Assembly: GCA_017881055.1 (NCBI GenBank)
Contig: JADGRF010000034.1
Location: 1-64,000 of the forward strand
Reading direction: 5' to 3'
DNA length: 64,000 nt
Source of the DNA: Sandaracinaceae bacterium
GTDB taxonomy: Bacteria; Myxococcota_A; Polyangia; Polyangiales; JAFGIB01
The notes beneath the pieces are model-generated. The model did not search any database. It saw nothing but the letters and a program-made list of their open reading frames with translations, and was not told where the DNA came from. Numbering within the stretch: the first letter of the stretch is position 1; the number at the start of each line of letters is the position of its first letter. Made by a program: the position numbers and the translations under genes. Positions 1-8,887 of this stretch are shown one piece after another.

Positions 1-1606
1 CCACCCGCTGTGCAAACGGGTCGGTTCCAAGCTCCGTCAGCTGGACCAGCGCGCCGAGCGCGGCAACTTGCACCTCGGGGCTTTCGTCATGCAGCGCGAG
101 CGCGATGATCTCGGCCGATTCGGGAGCTGCGAGGCGCGCGAGGCCTGCGACTGCCGCTGCGCGTGTGGGCGCCTCCTCGGAGAGCAGTGCGGCGCGCAAG
201 CGCGTGAGCGCACCCGCCCCACCCACACGCGCCACGAGCGCCGCCAAGAGCGGCGCCGCGAGACCCGCAAGCGGTGTATCGACCAAAGCTTCGCGCACAG
301 CGTCGGGCTCGCGTACGGCCAGCTCGTGCAACGCCATGGCCGCAAGCTCGGCAAGCTCGGCATCCTCCTGCAGCGCATGCGCCGCCAACGGCTTCGCGTC
401 CGGGGCTTCGCAGTAGCGAAAGAGCGCCGCCAAGACGACACGACGCACCGATTCGTCGGGATGATCGAGGTTAGCGCGCAGCAGACCGCGCACGAGCCCC
501 AGCGTGGTCGCGCTGGGCTTCGATAACGTGCACAGCTCACCCGCCAGCTCGATCACAGCGGCCCGCGCGTCGCCTTGCGCAGCCACCATCGACACGAGCG
601 CGACGATCGCGTGTTCACCGGCGTCTTCACCCCCGGCCGCGAACAGCGGCGCAAGCTCGACGACCGACACCCCGCGTGCGCACAGAACGACGGCGAGCGA
701 CAACGCTTCGGGATCACGTGCGCCGGCAAGCAGCAGGATCGCCGCGAGCACAACGCTCGGGTCGTCGTCCGAGAGCAGCGTGCGGACGCGCGCGAGCACC
801 TCGGTCGAGAGCGAGCTCATGGCGGCTGTCACCACCGCACGCAGCTCGCGGTCGTGGCGTTGCAGACGCGCGAGCCCGAGCGCCGCATGACGTAACGAGT
901 GCGCCGATCGCTCGCCCAGGGCTGCCACGAGGTACGGCACCGCATGCTCGTCGCCGGTGCGACCGAGCGCAGGCAGCGCGACCCGCCGGAGCACACGGTC
1001 GGATAGCAGAGGCGCCAGATCCTGAAAAGGGATCGCCACGTCGAGGCGAACCAGCGCGTCCAACGCCGCAACGCGCTCGAACGGCTCGCGCGCGGCGAGC
1101 TTCTCCTGCAGCACGGCGATCGCGCGCTCACCACCGAGCGACCCGAGGCCGTCCATGGCCGCGATCGCAATCAACGAATCCGCGTCGTGCGCCGCAGACA
1201 CCAACGCAGCTCGCGCTTCGTCGCCGCCGCTGCCCGCGAGCGCCTCGAGTACGAACTTGCGCGCGCTCGGCTCGACCTGCGGCAGCGCCTCGACCAACGT
1301 GTGCGCCGCCACGGTGCCAAACTTGCGCAACACCTCGCGCGACGCGTTGCGCAAGCCCACGTTCGCGTCCTGCGCGACACCCGCAACCAGCGCGCGCAAC
1401 AGCTCGTGATCTACGTCGTGATCCACGGAGACGCCGCCCAAGAAACGCGCTGCTTCTTCGCGCACACGAAAGTCGTCGTCACCGAGCGCGCGCAGCACGA
1501 GCGCCGTGCCAGCACGTTCACCGATCGAGCCCGCTTGCATGACCGCATCGCGCCGAACCAGCGCGTCCGGGCTGTCAAGCAAGCGCTCGAGCTCGCGCAG
1601 GCTCAA
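1..1606 (-). CDS. HEAT-repeat protein of the chemosensory operon (3' end beyond window)
   Basis: Reading the minus strand from a TTG at 1606 gives an uninterrupted frame to the left edge, about 535 residues with no stop. It begins with SLRELERLLDSPDALVRRD and is built of roughly 30-residue helical repeats such as VLRALGDDDFRVREEAARFL and RRDAVMQAGSIGE, the pattern of HEAT/PBS-lyase-like repeats, which form protein-binding solenoids. The TTG lies 4 nt after a GGAGG ribosome-binding site and overlaps the TGA of the preceding cheW gene (TTGA), so translational coupling is likely. No catalytic motif is seen. HEAT-like proteins are known in some myxobacterial che clusters (Cpc7 of the Che7 system), so a scaffold or output role is plausible but inferred. 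The C-terminus is not in the window. Confidence 0.85.
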   Translation of the reverse strand, partial: MSLRELERLLDSPDALVRRDAVMQAGSIGERAGTALVLRALGDDDFRVREEAARFLGGVSVDHDVDHELLRALVAGVAQDANVGLRNASREVLRKFGTVAAHTLVEALPQVEPSARKFVLEALAGSGGDEARAALVSAAHDADSLIAIAAMDGLGSLGGERAIAVLQEKLAAREPFERVAALDALVRLDVAIPFQDLAPLLSDRVLRRVALPALGRTGDEHAVPYLVAALGERSAHSLRHAALGLARLQRHDRELRAVVTAAMSSLSTEVLARVRTLLSDDDPSVVLAAILLLAGARDPEALSLAVVLCARGVSVVELAPLFAAGGEDAGEHAIVALVSMVAAQGDARAAVIELAGELCTLSKPSATTLGLVRGLLRANLDHPDESVRRVVLAALFRYCEAPDAKPLAAHALQEDAELAELAAMALHELAVREPDAVREALVDTPLAGLAAPLLAALVARVGGAGALTRLRAALLSEEAPTRAAAVAGLARLAAPESAEIIALALHDESPEVQVAALGALVQLTELGTDPFAQRV

Positions 1607-2106
1607 AGGACCTCCGACGCCGAAGCCTGCGGCGGCAACGCAGCCAGCTCCCCGGCTACGTCCGTGACGCGATCGGGATCGACCACGAACAGCAACCGCT
1701 TCTGGTGAAAATACGCGGCCGTGATACCGCGCAGCTGCGCACCGGGGCCCAGCTCCGGCACGTCGCGCTCACTCGCTTCCGAAGCCGGGAACACTTCGTT
1801 CACACGGTCCACCACGAGCGCGCACAGCCGAGGCCCTCGATCCACGATGATCCAGCGCGTCTCGCGCGTGCTCTCGCGCGCGGGGACTTCGAAGCGCACG
1901 CGCAGGTCGATCAGCGGCACCACATCGCCGCGGTGATCGAAGACGCCCACCAACATCGGCGGCGCGTGCGGCAGCACTTCGAACGCTAGCGGCCGCAGGA
2001 TCTCGCGCACGCGCGCGATGTCGAGCGCGTAGACCGCACCTCCGACTTCGAACGCGACGAGCGTGAGCGGCGTTGCGCCGCGCGAGGAAGGTTCAGCCAT
2101 GGCCAT
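1603..2106 (-). CDS. cheW: CheW-like coupling protein (second copy)
   Basis: This 167-residue protein is a single CheW domain: the start LVAFEVGGAVYALDIARVRE and the later GVFDHRGDVVPLIDLRVRF match the two beta-barrel halves that link chemoreceptors to CheA. It differs clearly from the preceding CheW, so the two may bind different partners or receptors. The start codon lies inside the end of the upstream cheW (14-nt overlap; a second ATG two codons on is equally possible). The stop overlaps the TTG of the HEAT gene. No receptor gene is present in the visible part of the operon. Confidence 0.9.
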   Translation of the reverse strand: MAMAEPSSRGATPLTLVAFEVGGAVYALDIARVREILRPLAFEVLPHAPPMLVGVFDHRGDVVPLIDLRVRFEVPARESTRETRWIIVDRGPRLCALVVDRVNEVFPASEASERDVPELGPGAQLRGITAAYFHQKRLLFVVDPDRVTDVAGELAALPPQASASEVL

Positions 2107-2617
2107 GCCGTTTCAGCAGCGCGATCGGATCGAGCAAGATCAAGATTTCCTGCGCGACGGCGCCACCGCGCGGCACCCTTCGGGCGCCTGGCCTGCCGAT
2201 ACCCATCACGTACGACGACGCCTCGTTGCCGAGAACGGTCGCCAGCTCCACTTCCGTTTCGCTCAAGCGATAGACCGACAACACGCGATCGCACAGAAGC
2301 CCGAGAGTCTCGTCGCCTTGATCGACCAAGAGCACGCGCGTGCGCGGGCCGAACGGCAGCTTGGGCAGCGACATGCGCTGACGCAGATCGATCAGCGTCG
2401 TCACCTGCCCGCGCACCGACACGATGCCGAGCACGTCGGGCGCTGCGCGCGGAACCTCGGCGACCGCGGGCATGCGCAGGATCTCGCGAATGCACGACAG
2501 TGGCAGCGCGTACGTCTCCTCTCCCAGCATGAAGCCGAGAAACTCGCGCATGCCAGCTTCTTCGACGCGCGAGACACGTTCGCCCGCCGCTCGAACGATC
2601 GCACGCTCACCGCTCAC
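2093..2617 (-). CDS. cheW: CheW-like coupling protein (first copy)
   Basis: This 174-residue CheW-domain protein carries FLGFMLGEETYALPLSCIRE near residue 26 and the typical VLGIVSVRGQVTTLIDLRQR segment. It would act in the cytoplasm, bridging receptor arrays and CheA. The annotated GTG overlaps the cheA stop as GTGA, suggesting coupled translation. An ATG at codon 23, preceded by GAAGAAG, would also give a complete domain and is the main alternative. The C-terminus ends in LLKRHGHG and overlaps the next cheW. Confidence 0.9.
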   Translation of the reverse strand: MSGERAIVRAAGERVSRVEEAGMREFLGFMLGEETYALPLSCIREILRMPAVAEVPRAAPDVLGIVSVRGQVTTLIDLRQRMSLPKLPFGPRTRVLLVDQGDETLGLLCDRVLSVYRLSETEVELATVLGNEASSYVMGIGRPGARRVPRGGAVAQEILILLDPIALLKRHGHG

Positions 2618-4740
2618 GACAGACCTCGAGCGAGCATGTGACTCGTCCGACCAAGCAGAGTCTCCTCCACGATTGCGGCCGCATCCACCACCAGCACCAA
2701 GCGCTGATCACCCAAATCCGTCGCGCCCGAGATGCCTTGCACCTGCGAGAGCGAACGGCCGAGCCCCTTGATCACGATGTCCTGTTGGCCGGCCAAACGA
2801 TCCACGCACAAGCCGAGCCGCCGGTTGCCGACCGCCACCACGATCACGAAGTGCTCCTCCGTGGCAGCCGTGCTCTCGGGCGCACCGATCGGCCTGCGCG
2901 AAAACCTGAAGAAATCGCCGAGCCGGCACAACGGCAACGTCGCCCCGCGCAGCGAGAGCACCTCGCGGCCTTCGATCGTGCGCACCGCCGCCGCCGGCAA
3001 ACGCAGCGCCTCCTGCACGACGGCCAGCGGAATCGCGAGCACGCGCCCGCGCACCTCGAAGAGCAGCGCGCTCATGATCGCGAGCGTGATCGGCAGCGTG
3101 ATCGTGATCTTCGTGCCGACTCCCACGTCGCTCTCGAGATCCACGGCGCCGCCGAGGCGCGTGATGTTCGTCTTCACGACGTCCATGCCAACACCGCGAC
3201 CACTCAAATCCGTGACGGCGCTGGCCGTGCTGAAGCCCGGCATGAACACCACGTTCAAGAGCTCCTCGCGCGACAGGTCGCTCACCACTTGATCGCTGAG
3301 CAGACCCTTGCGGATCGCCGCTTCGCGCACGAGGTCGGTGTCGATGCCGCGACCGTCGTCCGACAGCTCGATCACGACGTGGCTGCCCTTCTGGTACGCG
3401 TTGATGGCCAACGTCGCCACCGCAGGCTTGCCCAAGCTCGCGCGCTGCTCGGCCACCTCGACACCGTGGTCGATCGCGTTGCGCACGATGTGCATCATCG
3501 GATCGGCCAGCTCTTCGGCGATCAGCTTGTCGACTTCGGTCTCGCCACCCGTGATCAGCAAGCGCACTTCCTTATGCTGATCGCGCGCCACTTGCCGCAC
3601 GATCACCGCCACTTTATCGAACAGCTGCGAGAGCGGCACCATGCGGATGTCGAGCACGCCCTCTTGGACTTCCGCCAAGTGACGCCCGAAGACACGCGCG
3701 AGGCGGTGCGCTTCCGAGGCGAGCGCGTGATCCGCCGAGACACGCATCTTCTCGACCAGCCGCCCGAGCGCCGCGCGCACGGTGCCCAGCTCACCGACGA
3801 CGTTCATCAGGTAGTCGAGCTTGCGAATGTCGACGCGCACCACGTTCGTCAGCGAACGCAGCGACATGTCCGCGCCCGCCTCTGCCGCTACGCGCTCCGG
3901 CAGCTGTGCCTTCGTGGCCTCGATCGGTTGCCCACCCGTGGTCACGGGTCGCAAGCTCTGTGCTGTCAGCGACGGATCCGCACCGCCGCGCCGCTTCTGC
4001 ACGAGAGAGAGCACTCCGTCGGCGCGCCCGAGCGCCGTGCGCAGATCACTTTCCGTCGCGCGCGTCGAGAGCAGCATCTCGATGTCGATCGCGTCGACCG
4101 AGCCCCCCTCCATGCTCGGCAGGTACGTGATGATCTCCGAGATGCTCTTCAAGCGCTCACGCAGCTGATCGAGCGCGGTGTCGATCACGTCGAGCGCCAA
4201 GCGAATTCGCAAACGGTAGATGGAAAAACCCTGCTCCAGGTTCGTGCGCAGCCGGTGCTCTTCGTACTCGGTCAGCACGCCGAGCACGTTCGGCTCCAGC
4301 TCGTAGTCACGCAGCACGTCGTGTTCGGCAGCTTCGGCCCGCGCGATACCGCCCACGCGCGACGCAAGCGCGTCGATGTCGACGGTGCTCGTGCCCTCGG
4401 GGCGCGCCGCATCCGCGAGCAATCGCTGAAAGCCTTCGACACCTTCGAACAGCACATCGAGCGCCGGCTGGCTCAGCTCGAGCCGGCCCATGCGCAGATC
4501 TTCGAGCGTGTCTTCCAGCACGTGCGAGAGCCGCCCCAGGCGCTCGAAGCCGAACATGCCAGACAACCCCTTCAACGTGTGCACACCGCGGAACAGATCG
4601 TTCAGCGTCTCGGGGTTGCGCTGACCGCGCCGCTCGCCTTCGTCGAGCATCAGCAGATCGCGTGACAGGCCTTCGACCAGCTCTTGGGCCTCGGCCAAGA
4701 ACTCTTCACGTGCCTTGTCTGACTGCGTGCTCGAGCCCAC
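2614..4740 (-). CDS. cheA: Chemotaxis histidine kinase CheA
   Basis: A 708-residue CheA. The N-terminal Hpt domain has the phosphoacceptor motif VHTLKG with His54. A dimerisation segment lies near 285-350. The HATPase domain follows, with an N box (HIVRNAIDHG), G1 (SDDGRGI) and G2 (GRGVGMDVV), then a C-terminal CheW-like P5 domain. Unlike FrzE-type proteins there is no fused receiver; a separate CheY-like gene lies immediately upstream, 3 nt away. The start is GTG. It should autophosphorylate and pass phosphate to the adjacent response regulator. Receptors, CheR and CheB are not visible, so the input and the controlled process are unknown. Confidence 0.95.
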   Translation of the reverse strand: MGSSTQSDKAREEFLAEAQELVEGLSRDLLMLDEGERRGQRNPETLNDLFRGVHTLKGLSGMFGFERLGRLSHVLEDTLEDLRMGRLELSQPALDVLFEGVEGFQRLLADAARPEGTSTVDIDALASRVGGIARAEAAEHDVLRDYELEPNVLGVLTEYEEHRLRTNLEQGFSIYRLRIRLALDVIDTALDQLRERLKSISEIITYLPSMEGGSVDAIDIEMLLSTRATESDLRTALGRADGVLSLVQKRRGGADPSLTAQSLRPVTTGGQPIEATKAQLPERVAAEAGADMSLRSLTNVVRVDIRKLDYLMNVVGELGTVRAALGRLVEKMRVSADHALASEAHRLARVFGRHLAEVQEGVLDIRMVPLSQLFDKVAVIVRQVARDQHKEVRLLITGGETEVDKLIAEELADPMMHIVRNAIDHGVEVAEQRASLGKPAVATLAINAYQKGSHVVIELSDDGRGIDTDLVREAAIRKGLLSDQVVSDLSREELLNVVFMPGFSTASAVTDLSGRGVGMDVVKTNITRLGGAVDLESDVGVGTKITITLPITLAIMSALLFEVRGRVLAIPLAVVQEALRLPAAAVRTIEGREVLSLRGATLPLCRLGDFFRFSRRPIGAPESTAATEEHFVIVVAVGNRRLGLCVDRLAGQQDIVIKGLGRSLSQVQGISGATDLGDQRLVLVVDAAAIVEETLLGRTSHMLARGLS

Positions 4741-4743
4741 GGT

Positions 4744-5139
4744 TCAAGTACTCTTCTCGCGCGTGAGACCGCGCGTCACATCGAGCAGGCCGCGTACCGC
4801 TTGCGCGAGTTCGTCCGCTGTGAAGGGCTTGGCGAGGTAGGCATTGGCGCCGAGCGACAGCGCGCGCGCTCGGTCGCGTTCCGCGGCCTCCGTGCTGATG
4901 ATCAAAAGCGGTGTACCGCGATGCGTCTCACTCTGACGAATGAACGAGATCAGCTCGAGCCCGTTGATGTTGGGCATGTTGATGTCGACCAACATCAGAT
5001 CGAAGCGCTCGCGTGGCAACACGCGCAGCGCTTCAAAACCACTCGCAGCTTCGGTCACGTCGACATCGCTTTCCCCTTCGAGCGCAGCGCGCACGTAGGA
5101 GCGAGTCGCGCTCGAGTCATCGACGATCAGTACCCGCAT
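4744..5139 (-). CDS. CheY-like single-domain response regulator
   Basis: This 131-residue stand-alone receiver begins MRVLIVDDSSATRSYV. The acidic pocket is VDD, the phosphoacceptor Asp lies in LMLVDINMPN, and the conserved Thr/Ser (LLIIST) and Lys (LAKPF) are present. I chose the ATG at 5139 because GAGGTGGGG lies just upstream; an ATG eight codons earlier (5163) lacks a visible Shine-Dalgarno. It is the first gene of the che operon and the obvious phosphotransfer partner of the CheA that follows 3 nt later. No output domain is attached, so it must act by protein contact. Confidence 0.93.
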   Translation of the reverse strand: MRVLIVDDSSATRSYVRAALEGESDVDVTEAASGFEALRVLPRERFDLMLVDINMPNINGLELISFIRQSETHRGTPLLIISTEAAERDRARALSLGANAYLAKPFTADELAQAVRGLLDVTRGLTREKST

Positions 5140-5248
5140 GTGTCCCCACCTCGGATCGCCCATGGTAGCAAAGCGCGAGCACCCGGGAACTTGTAGGTGG
5201 GTGTGCTTCCCGGCGATTCGCGATAGCGCCGAATCCGACCTGCACGTG

Positions 5249-5605
5249 TCAGCCGCGCGAGAACGTCCGGCCGGTTTCGACCGGCTCCGCTGGATTGCAT
5301 TCTGAACAGGTGCATAGATCCCGCAGGAAGTTGAACGTGTAGATGCCGGTGGCGTGCCCGTCGCCCCAGGTCAGCCGCAGTGCGTAGTCGCCCACCTCGC
5401 CGAGATCGGTGAGCTCCTCGTTGCCGCCCGGCACGAAGCGAATCGGCCCCTGATGCCCTTGGCAGACCGCGCACGGGCAGTAGCCGCGAAGAATAGCATG
5501 CGGATAGATACCCCGATGACCGTCGGCAAAGTCGATCTCGAGCACGCGCCCCGCGCGGGGCGCCCGGACCTCGAGCGGCGTGACACGAGCGTCCGGCGTA
5601 GTCAT
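5249..5605 (-). CDS. DUF971 (GBBH-like N-terminal) domain protein
   Basis: A 118-residue protein matching the DUF971/gamma-butyrobetaine-hydroxylase-like N-terminal family. It has the hallmark GYCPCAVCQGH motif near residue 42 and a second cysteine pair, LCTCSEC, near the C-terminus, giving a probable metal-binding CxxC...CxxC set. It also has the family ILRGYCPC and LTWGDGHATGIYTF blocks. A strong GGAGGT lies 5 nt before the ATG. Members often sit near Fe-S or Mrp genes, but none is here. The biochemical function of the free-standing family is not established. Confidence 0.88.
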   Translation of the reverse strand: MTTPDARVTPLEVRAPRAGRVLEIDFADGHRGIYPHAILRGYCPCAVCQGHQGPIRFVPGGNEELTDLGEVGDYALRLTWGDGHATGIYTFNFLRDLCTCSECNPAEPVETGRTFSRG

Positions 5606-5656
5606 AGGCGACCTCCATAGGCCAGCGCGCCCGCCGCCGCAATAGGGACTCCTCCA

Positions 5657-6403
5657 TCACGCGCCCGCGGTCGTCCGAACCTGACGATCGAGCCGCTGCT
5701 CGATGAACACGTGCAGCGCGCGCGCAGCCGCGTCGATTTCGTCCTTGGCGTACACACGGTCCTGCGCCGGCAACCATTGCTCCTCGAGCGCGCAGATCAA
5801 CAGCTCGCGCATCGCGCCGCTCAAGCGATGCGCAGCACCACCGCACGCCCGACACACCACAAACCCGCGCGCGGGATCGAGCTCAGCCGCCTGCCCGCGC
5901 GCGGGTCGCTTTCCGCAAACACCGCACGCCGACAAGCGCGGCGCAAACCCCGCAAGCCCCATCACGTGCGCACGGAACGCCAGTGCAAGCGGCGCCGTGG
6001 CTAGCGCCTCCTGCGAAAGCGCGTCGAACATGGCGATCGTGCACGCAAAGACCGAGGGATCCGGCGTGCGCTCGGGCATCACTTCGCGCACCAGCTCGAG
6101 CGCTGCGCCCGCCGCGGTCATACGCGCGAGATCTCGCAGCAGCACCGGAAACGCGCGCGTCACGCTCGCCGCATGCAGCACACCGAGCTCGCCGTGTCCG
6201 AACGACAGCTCCACATCCAGAAGCGAGAACGGCTCGAGCGCGCCGCCGAAGCGACGCTTGCTCCGGCGCGCGGAACGAGCCAGCAGCGAAACCTTGCCAT
6301 GCCGGCTGGTCAGCAGCGTGACGATCCGATCGGCCTCGCCGAAGTCTACGCTTCGAAGGAGGACTGCGTCGGCGTGCTCGCTGTGTCTGGCATTTGCACG
6401 CAC
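5657..6403 (-). CDS. recO: DNA repair protein RecO
   Basis: A 248-residue RecO, which binds ssDNA and SSB and helps RecR load RecA during gap repair. The N-terminal OB-fold contains DFGEADRIVTLLTSRHGKV followed by a basic patch (ARSARRSKRRFGG). The helical C-terminal part has a zinc-finger-like set CGVCGK...CRACG near residues 159-186. The GTG start lies 58 nt inside the end of the upstream RodZ-like gene. That overlap is large and coincides with the region where that gene carries inserted hairpin repeats, so the upstream reading frame may have been lengthened secondarily. Confidence 0.9.
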   Translation of the reverse strand: MRANARHSEHADAVLLRSVDFGEADRIVTLLTSRHGKVSLLARSARRSKRRFGGALEPFSLLDVELSFGHGELGVLHAASVTRAFPVLLRDLARMTAAGAALELVREVMPERTPDPSVFACTIAMFDALSQEALATAPLALAFRAHVMGLAGFAPRLSACGVCGKRPARGQAAELDPARGFVVCRACGGAAHRLSGAMRELLICALEEQWLPAQDRVYAKDEIDAAARALHVFIEQRLDRQVRTTAGA

Positions 6404-6876
6404 GGTGCAGAGTCTACGCCAAGAGCCGATGGCTGCTTGGCGTCTTCATACAAGCCAAGAGCCGATGGCTGCTTGGCGGGTATGCAACTACTCAGCTCTA
6501 TGGGCGTGTCGCGGTGGCGGGGACGCAGCACGATCGACAGCGCGAGCGTGAACAGGATCAACAGAATCACCAGCGCGATCGCGATGCCGAAGCGGCGACC
6601 GGGCTCGGGCGCATACACCACCGGCAGCGGCGCGGGAGCCTCGGGCTCGGGCTTGCTCTGGTAGCGCGACAGCAGGTCACCGTCATCGAGCGAAATCGCG
6701 CGCGCGTAGGCACGGAGATAGCCGCGGACGAAGACGTCGGCAGGCAACGCGTCGAGCTCGTCGTTTTCGAGCTGATCGATGATGCGCGAGGGGATGCGCG
6801 TAGTCTGCGCGACCTCGGCGACGGAGATCTGCCGCAGCTCACGCTCTCGCTTCAGATAACTTCCGAGTGACTCCAT
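6346..6876 (-). CDS. RodZ-like HTH membrane protein
   Basis: A 176-residue protein. The N-terminal HTH domain of the RodZ/HTH_25 family (GSYLKRERELRQISVAEVAQ...LPADVFVRGYLRAYA) covers residues 4-70. A Pro-rich linker follows, then one transmembrane helix (FGIAIALVILLILFTLALS). The short C-terminus has no RodZ beta domain. Instead it contains two AKQPSALG segments encoded by a 36-bp-spaced hairpin repeat, then runs over the start of recO. The gene starts at an ATG after GGAG, with three 14-bp repeats upstream. RodZ proteins link MreB to the cell-wall machinery; with this truncated tail the role here is uncertain. Confidence 0.85.
   Translation of the reverse strand: MESLGSYLKRERELRQISVAEVAQTTRIPSRIIDQLENDELDALPADVFVRGYLRAYARAISLDDGDLLSRYQSKPEPEAPAPLPVVYAPEPGRRFGIAIALVILLILFTLALSIVLRPRHRDTPIELSSCIPAKQPSALGLYEDAKQPSALGVDSAPCVQMPDTASTPTQSSFEA
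6418..6477 (-). repeat. Two in-frame copies of the AGCC/GGCT hairpin repeat
   Basis: Two 24-bp hairpin-forming units at 6418-6441 and 6454-6477, 36 bp apart, lie inside the RodZ-like coding region. Each has a GCCAAG/CTTGGC stem, an inner AGCC/GGCT stem, a 3-nt loop and a single unpaired G. On the minus strand the copy at 6477 is preceded by TACCCG, as are the related elements at 17654 and 19170. Translated, each unit gives AKQPSALG. Confidence 0.85.
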
Positions 6877-6886
6877 CCAGATTCTC

Positions 6887-6928
6887 CGTGGCGCTTCAGT
6901 CGTGGCGCTTCAGTCGTGGCGCTTCAGT
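6887..6928. repeat. 14-bp tandem repeat, three perfect copies
   Basis: The unit CGTGGCGCTTCAGT is repeated exactly three times (6887-6900, 6901-6914, 6915-6928) in the 61-bp gap between the TPR gene stop and the RodZ-like gene start. On the minus strand the last copy runs directly into the GGAG ribosome-binding site of the RodZ-like gene. Confidence 0.97.
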
Positions 6929-6937
6929 AAAAAGACC

Positions 6938-7792
6938 TCAATACGTGACTTCCAAGTACCGGCCGCAGGACTTGCCGGCGTCGGACTTGGGCTGCAGCTC
7001 TACGCAGCGTTCGAAATCGGAGCGCGCGTCGTCGCGGTTTCCGAGGTTCATGCGCGCCTCACCGCGCAGGAGCCAAGCATCCTGAAACGAACCACAGCGA
7101 GGGTCGGATTCCAGAGCCGACGTGGCCGCCTGATCCGCCTTCGCAAAGTCTTTCGTGGCCACGAACGCTTTCGCGAGCCGGTAGTGGCCAACGCAAAAGT
7201 CGCGACGCAGGCGAACCGCGCGCGACAGCGCATCGATGGCCTTCGGGTAGTTCGACATCTCCAGGTACGCCCAGCCCAGGTTGCCCCAGGCCATGTAGGC
7301 GTCTCGGTAGAATAGATCGCCGACGGCGGCGTTCAGGTCATCCAGTGCCGCTTGCGGGCGACCCTCATGGATGAACAGCACGCCCAGCCCATTGTGAGCT
7401 TCCGCGGCCAGGTCCTCTTCGATCTTGTGCTCGCCGGCCTGCAACTCGATCACCTTGCGGAAGTGCGCCTCGGCTTCACGATCGTGATGCTGGGGGTCGT
7501 CGTCGCGGTTCAAGAGAAAGAGGTTGGCGAGCAAGAGGTGAGCCTTGACGTTATTTGGATCCAGCTCGAGGGCGGTGTAGAGCGTCTTGAACGCCCCCGG
7601 GAGGTTCCCCTCCGATTGCAAGCCGATCGCGAGCTCGTATTGCTTCATCGACCTATCCGCATCGTCGCCAGTCGTACCGGCCACACAGGCACCGGCCAAA
7701 AACACGCAAGACAACCAGGAAACTAGTCTCAGCTGGCTTGCCACGCGCAGCTGAGGGCCACGGCGGACCCCTGCACGAAGGCAATTCAGCAC
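6938..7792 (-). CDS. TPR lipoprotein, Tgl/PilF-like
   Basis: About 284 residues. An N-terminal hydrophobic stretch ending LSCVFLAGAC looks like a lipoprotein signal, though the lipobox AGAC is not canonical. The rest is tetratricopeptide repeats (GAFKTLYTALELDPNNVKAH, AYMAWGNLGWAYLEMSNYPK, FCVGHYRLAKAFVATKDFAK). Length, repeats and lipid anchor resemble Tgl/PilF type IV pilus pilotins, but no pilus genes are nearby. The GTG at 7792 was chosen because a TTGACC/TAAACC promoter ends 8 nt before it. A GTG at 7744 or an upstream ATG at 7879 are alternatives. It may be co-transcribed with the RodZ-like gene. Confidence 0.8.
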   Translation of the reverse strand: MLNCLRAGVRRGPQLRVASQLRLVSWLSCVFLAGACVAGTTGDDADRSMKQYELAIGLQSEGNLPGAFKTLYTALELDPNNVKAHLLLANLFLLNRDDDPQHHDREAEAHFRKVIELQAGEHKIEEDLAAEAHNGLGVLFIHEGRPQAALDDLNAAVGDLFYRDAYMAWGNLGWAYLEMSNYPKAIDALSRAVRLRRDFCVGHYRLAKAFVATKDFAKADQAATSALESDPRCGSFQDAWLLRGEARMNLGNRDDARSDFERCVELQPKSDAGKSCGRYLEVTY

Positions 7793-7800
7793 GGCGGCAT

Positions 7801-7830
7801 GGTTTACCTGTCCCCGCTTGCCCAGGTCAA
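7801..7830 (-). promoter_or_regulatory. Sigma-70-type promoter of the TPR gene
   Basis: On the minus strand, TTGACC (7825-7830), an 18-bp spacer and TAAACC (7801-7806). The -10 box ends 8 nt before the GTG at 7792, so the predicted transcript has almost no leader. Confidence 0.55.
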
Positions 7831-7865
7831 TACCCACAAACCGGGGACTTTTCGCGGGCAAAGCA

Positions 7866-8887
7866 CTAGTCGCTGGCATGCTCGGCCCCTCCCGGAGCCA
7901 CTTTTTCGGCCAAGTGGCAGGCGATCTGGTGTCTGGGGCCTAGCTCACGAAGCACCGGACGCTCCCGATCACACAGGCCTTTTTCCGCAATCGGACAGCG
8001 GGGATGGAAGGCACAGCCGGGCGGGGGGGCGATCGGGCTGGGTACATCGCCCGCCAGCAGGATGCGCTTCTTGCGCTTCTTGGGGTCGACTTCGGGGACG
8101 GCGCTCTGCAGAGCCAGCGTGTACGGGTGGCGGGCCCGGGCGGCCAAGTCCTGACGGGGCAGCAGCTCCACGATCCGGCCCAGGTACATGACAGCGATCC
8201 GGTGGCTCATCAGCTCGACCACCTTCAGATCGTGGGCGACGAACAGGTAGGAAAGTCCGAGCTCGTCCTGCAGGTCGAGCAAGAGGTTCACGATCTGCGC
8301 TTGGATGGAGACGTCGAGCGCGCTGACTGGCTCGTCAGCCACGATGAACCTCGGCTCCACCGCCAGCGCCCGCGCGATGCCGATGCGCTGGCGCTGACCC
8401 CCCGAGAACTCGTGCGGGTAGCGCGACATGGCGTCTTCCCGCAGGCCAACGCGGGCAAGCAACGCGGCCACGCGTTCCTGTTCCTGCGTCGGCCCCTTCA
8501 CCAGGCCGTGCACGCGCATGGCTTCGCCGATCGCCGCACGCACGGTCATGCGCGGGTTCAGCGAGCCGTACGGATCCTGAAACACGATCTGCATGCGCCG
8601 CCGCAGCGGCCGCAGCTCGCTCTGCGAGAAGCGCGTGATGTCCTGCCCCTCGAAACGGATCGCGCCCCGTGTCGGCTCGATCAAGCGCAGGATCGCTCGA
8701 CCGAGCGTGCTCTTCCCGCAGCCTGACTCCCCAACCAGGCCAAGCGTCTCGCCCGCCGCGAGCGAGAAGCTGACACCATCCACCGCGTACACGGTTTGTT
8801 TCGGCGCGCTCAGAAAGCCGCCGCCCGAGCTGAAGTGCACAGCCAGATCGTCGATCGCGAGTAACGGTGTCGTCGCGGTTGCGCTGC

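Noticed and set aside
2638..4665. Long plus-strand open frame opposite cheA (675 codons)
   Set aside because: It is an antisense shadow caused by high GC at codon position three. It contains no domain and is rich in His, Arg and Gln, and the minus strand encodes a complete CheA.
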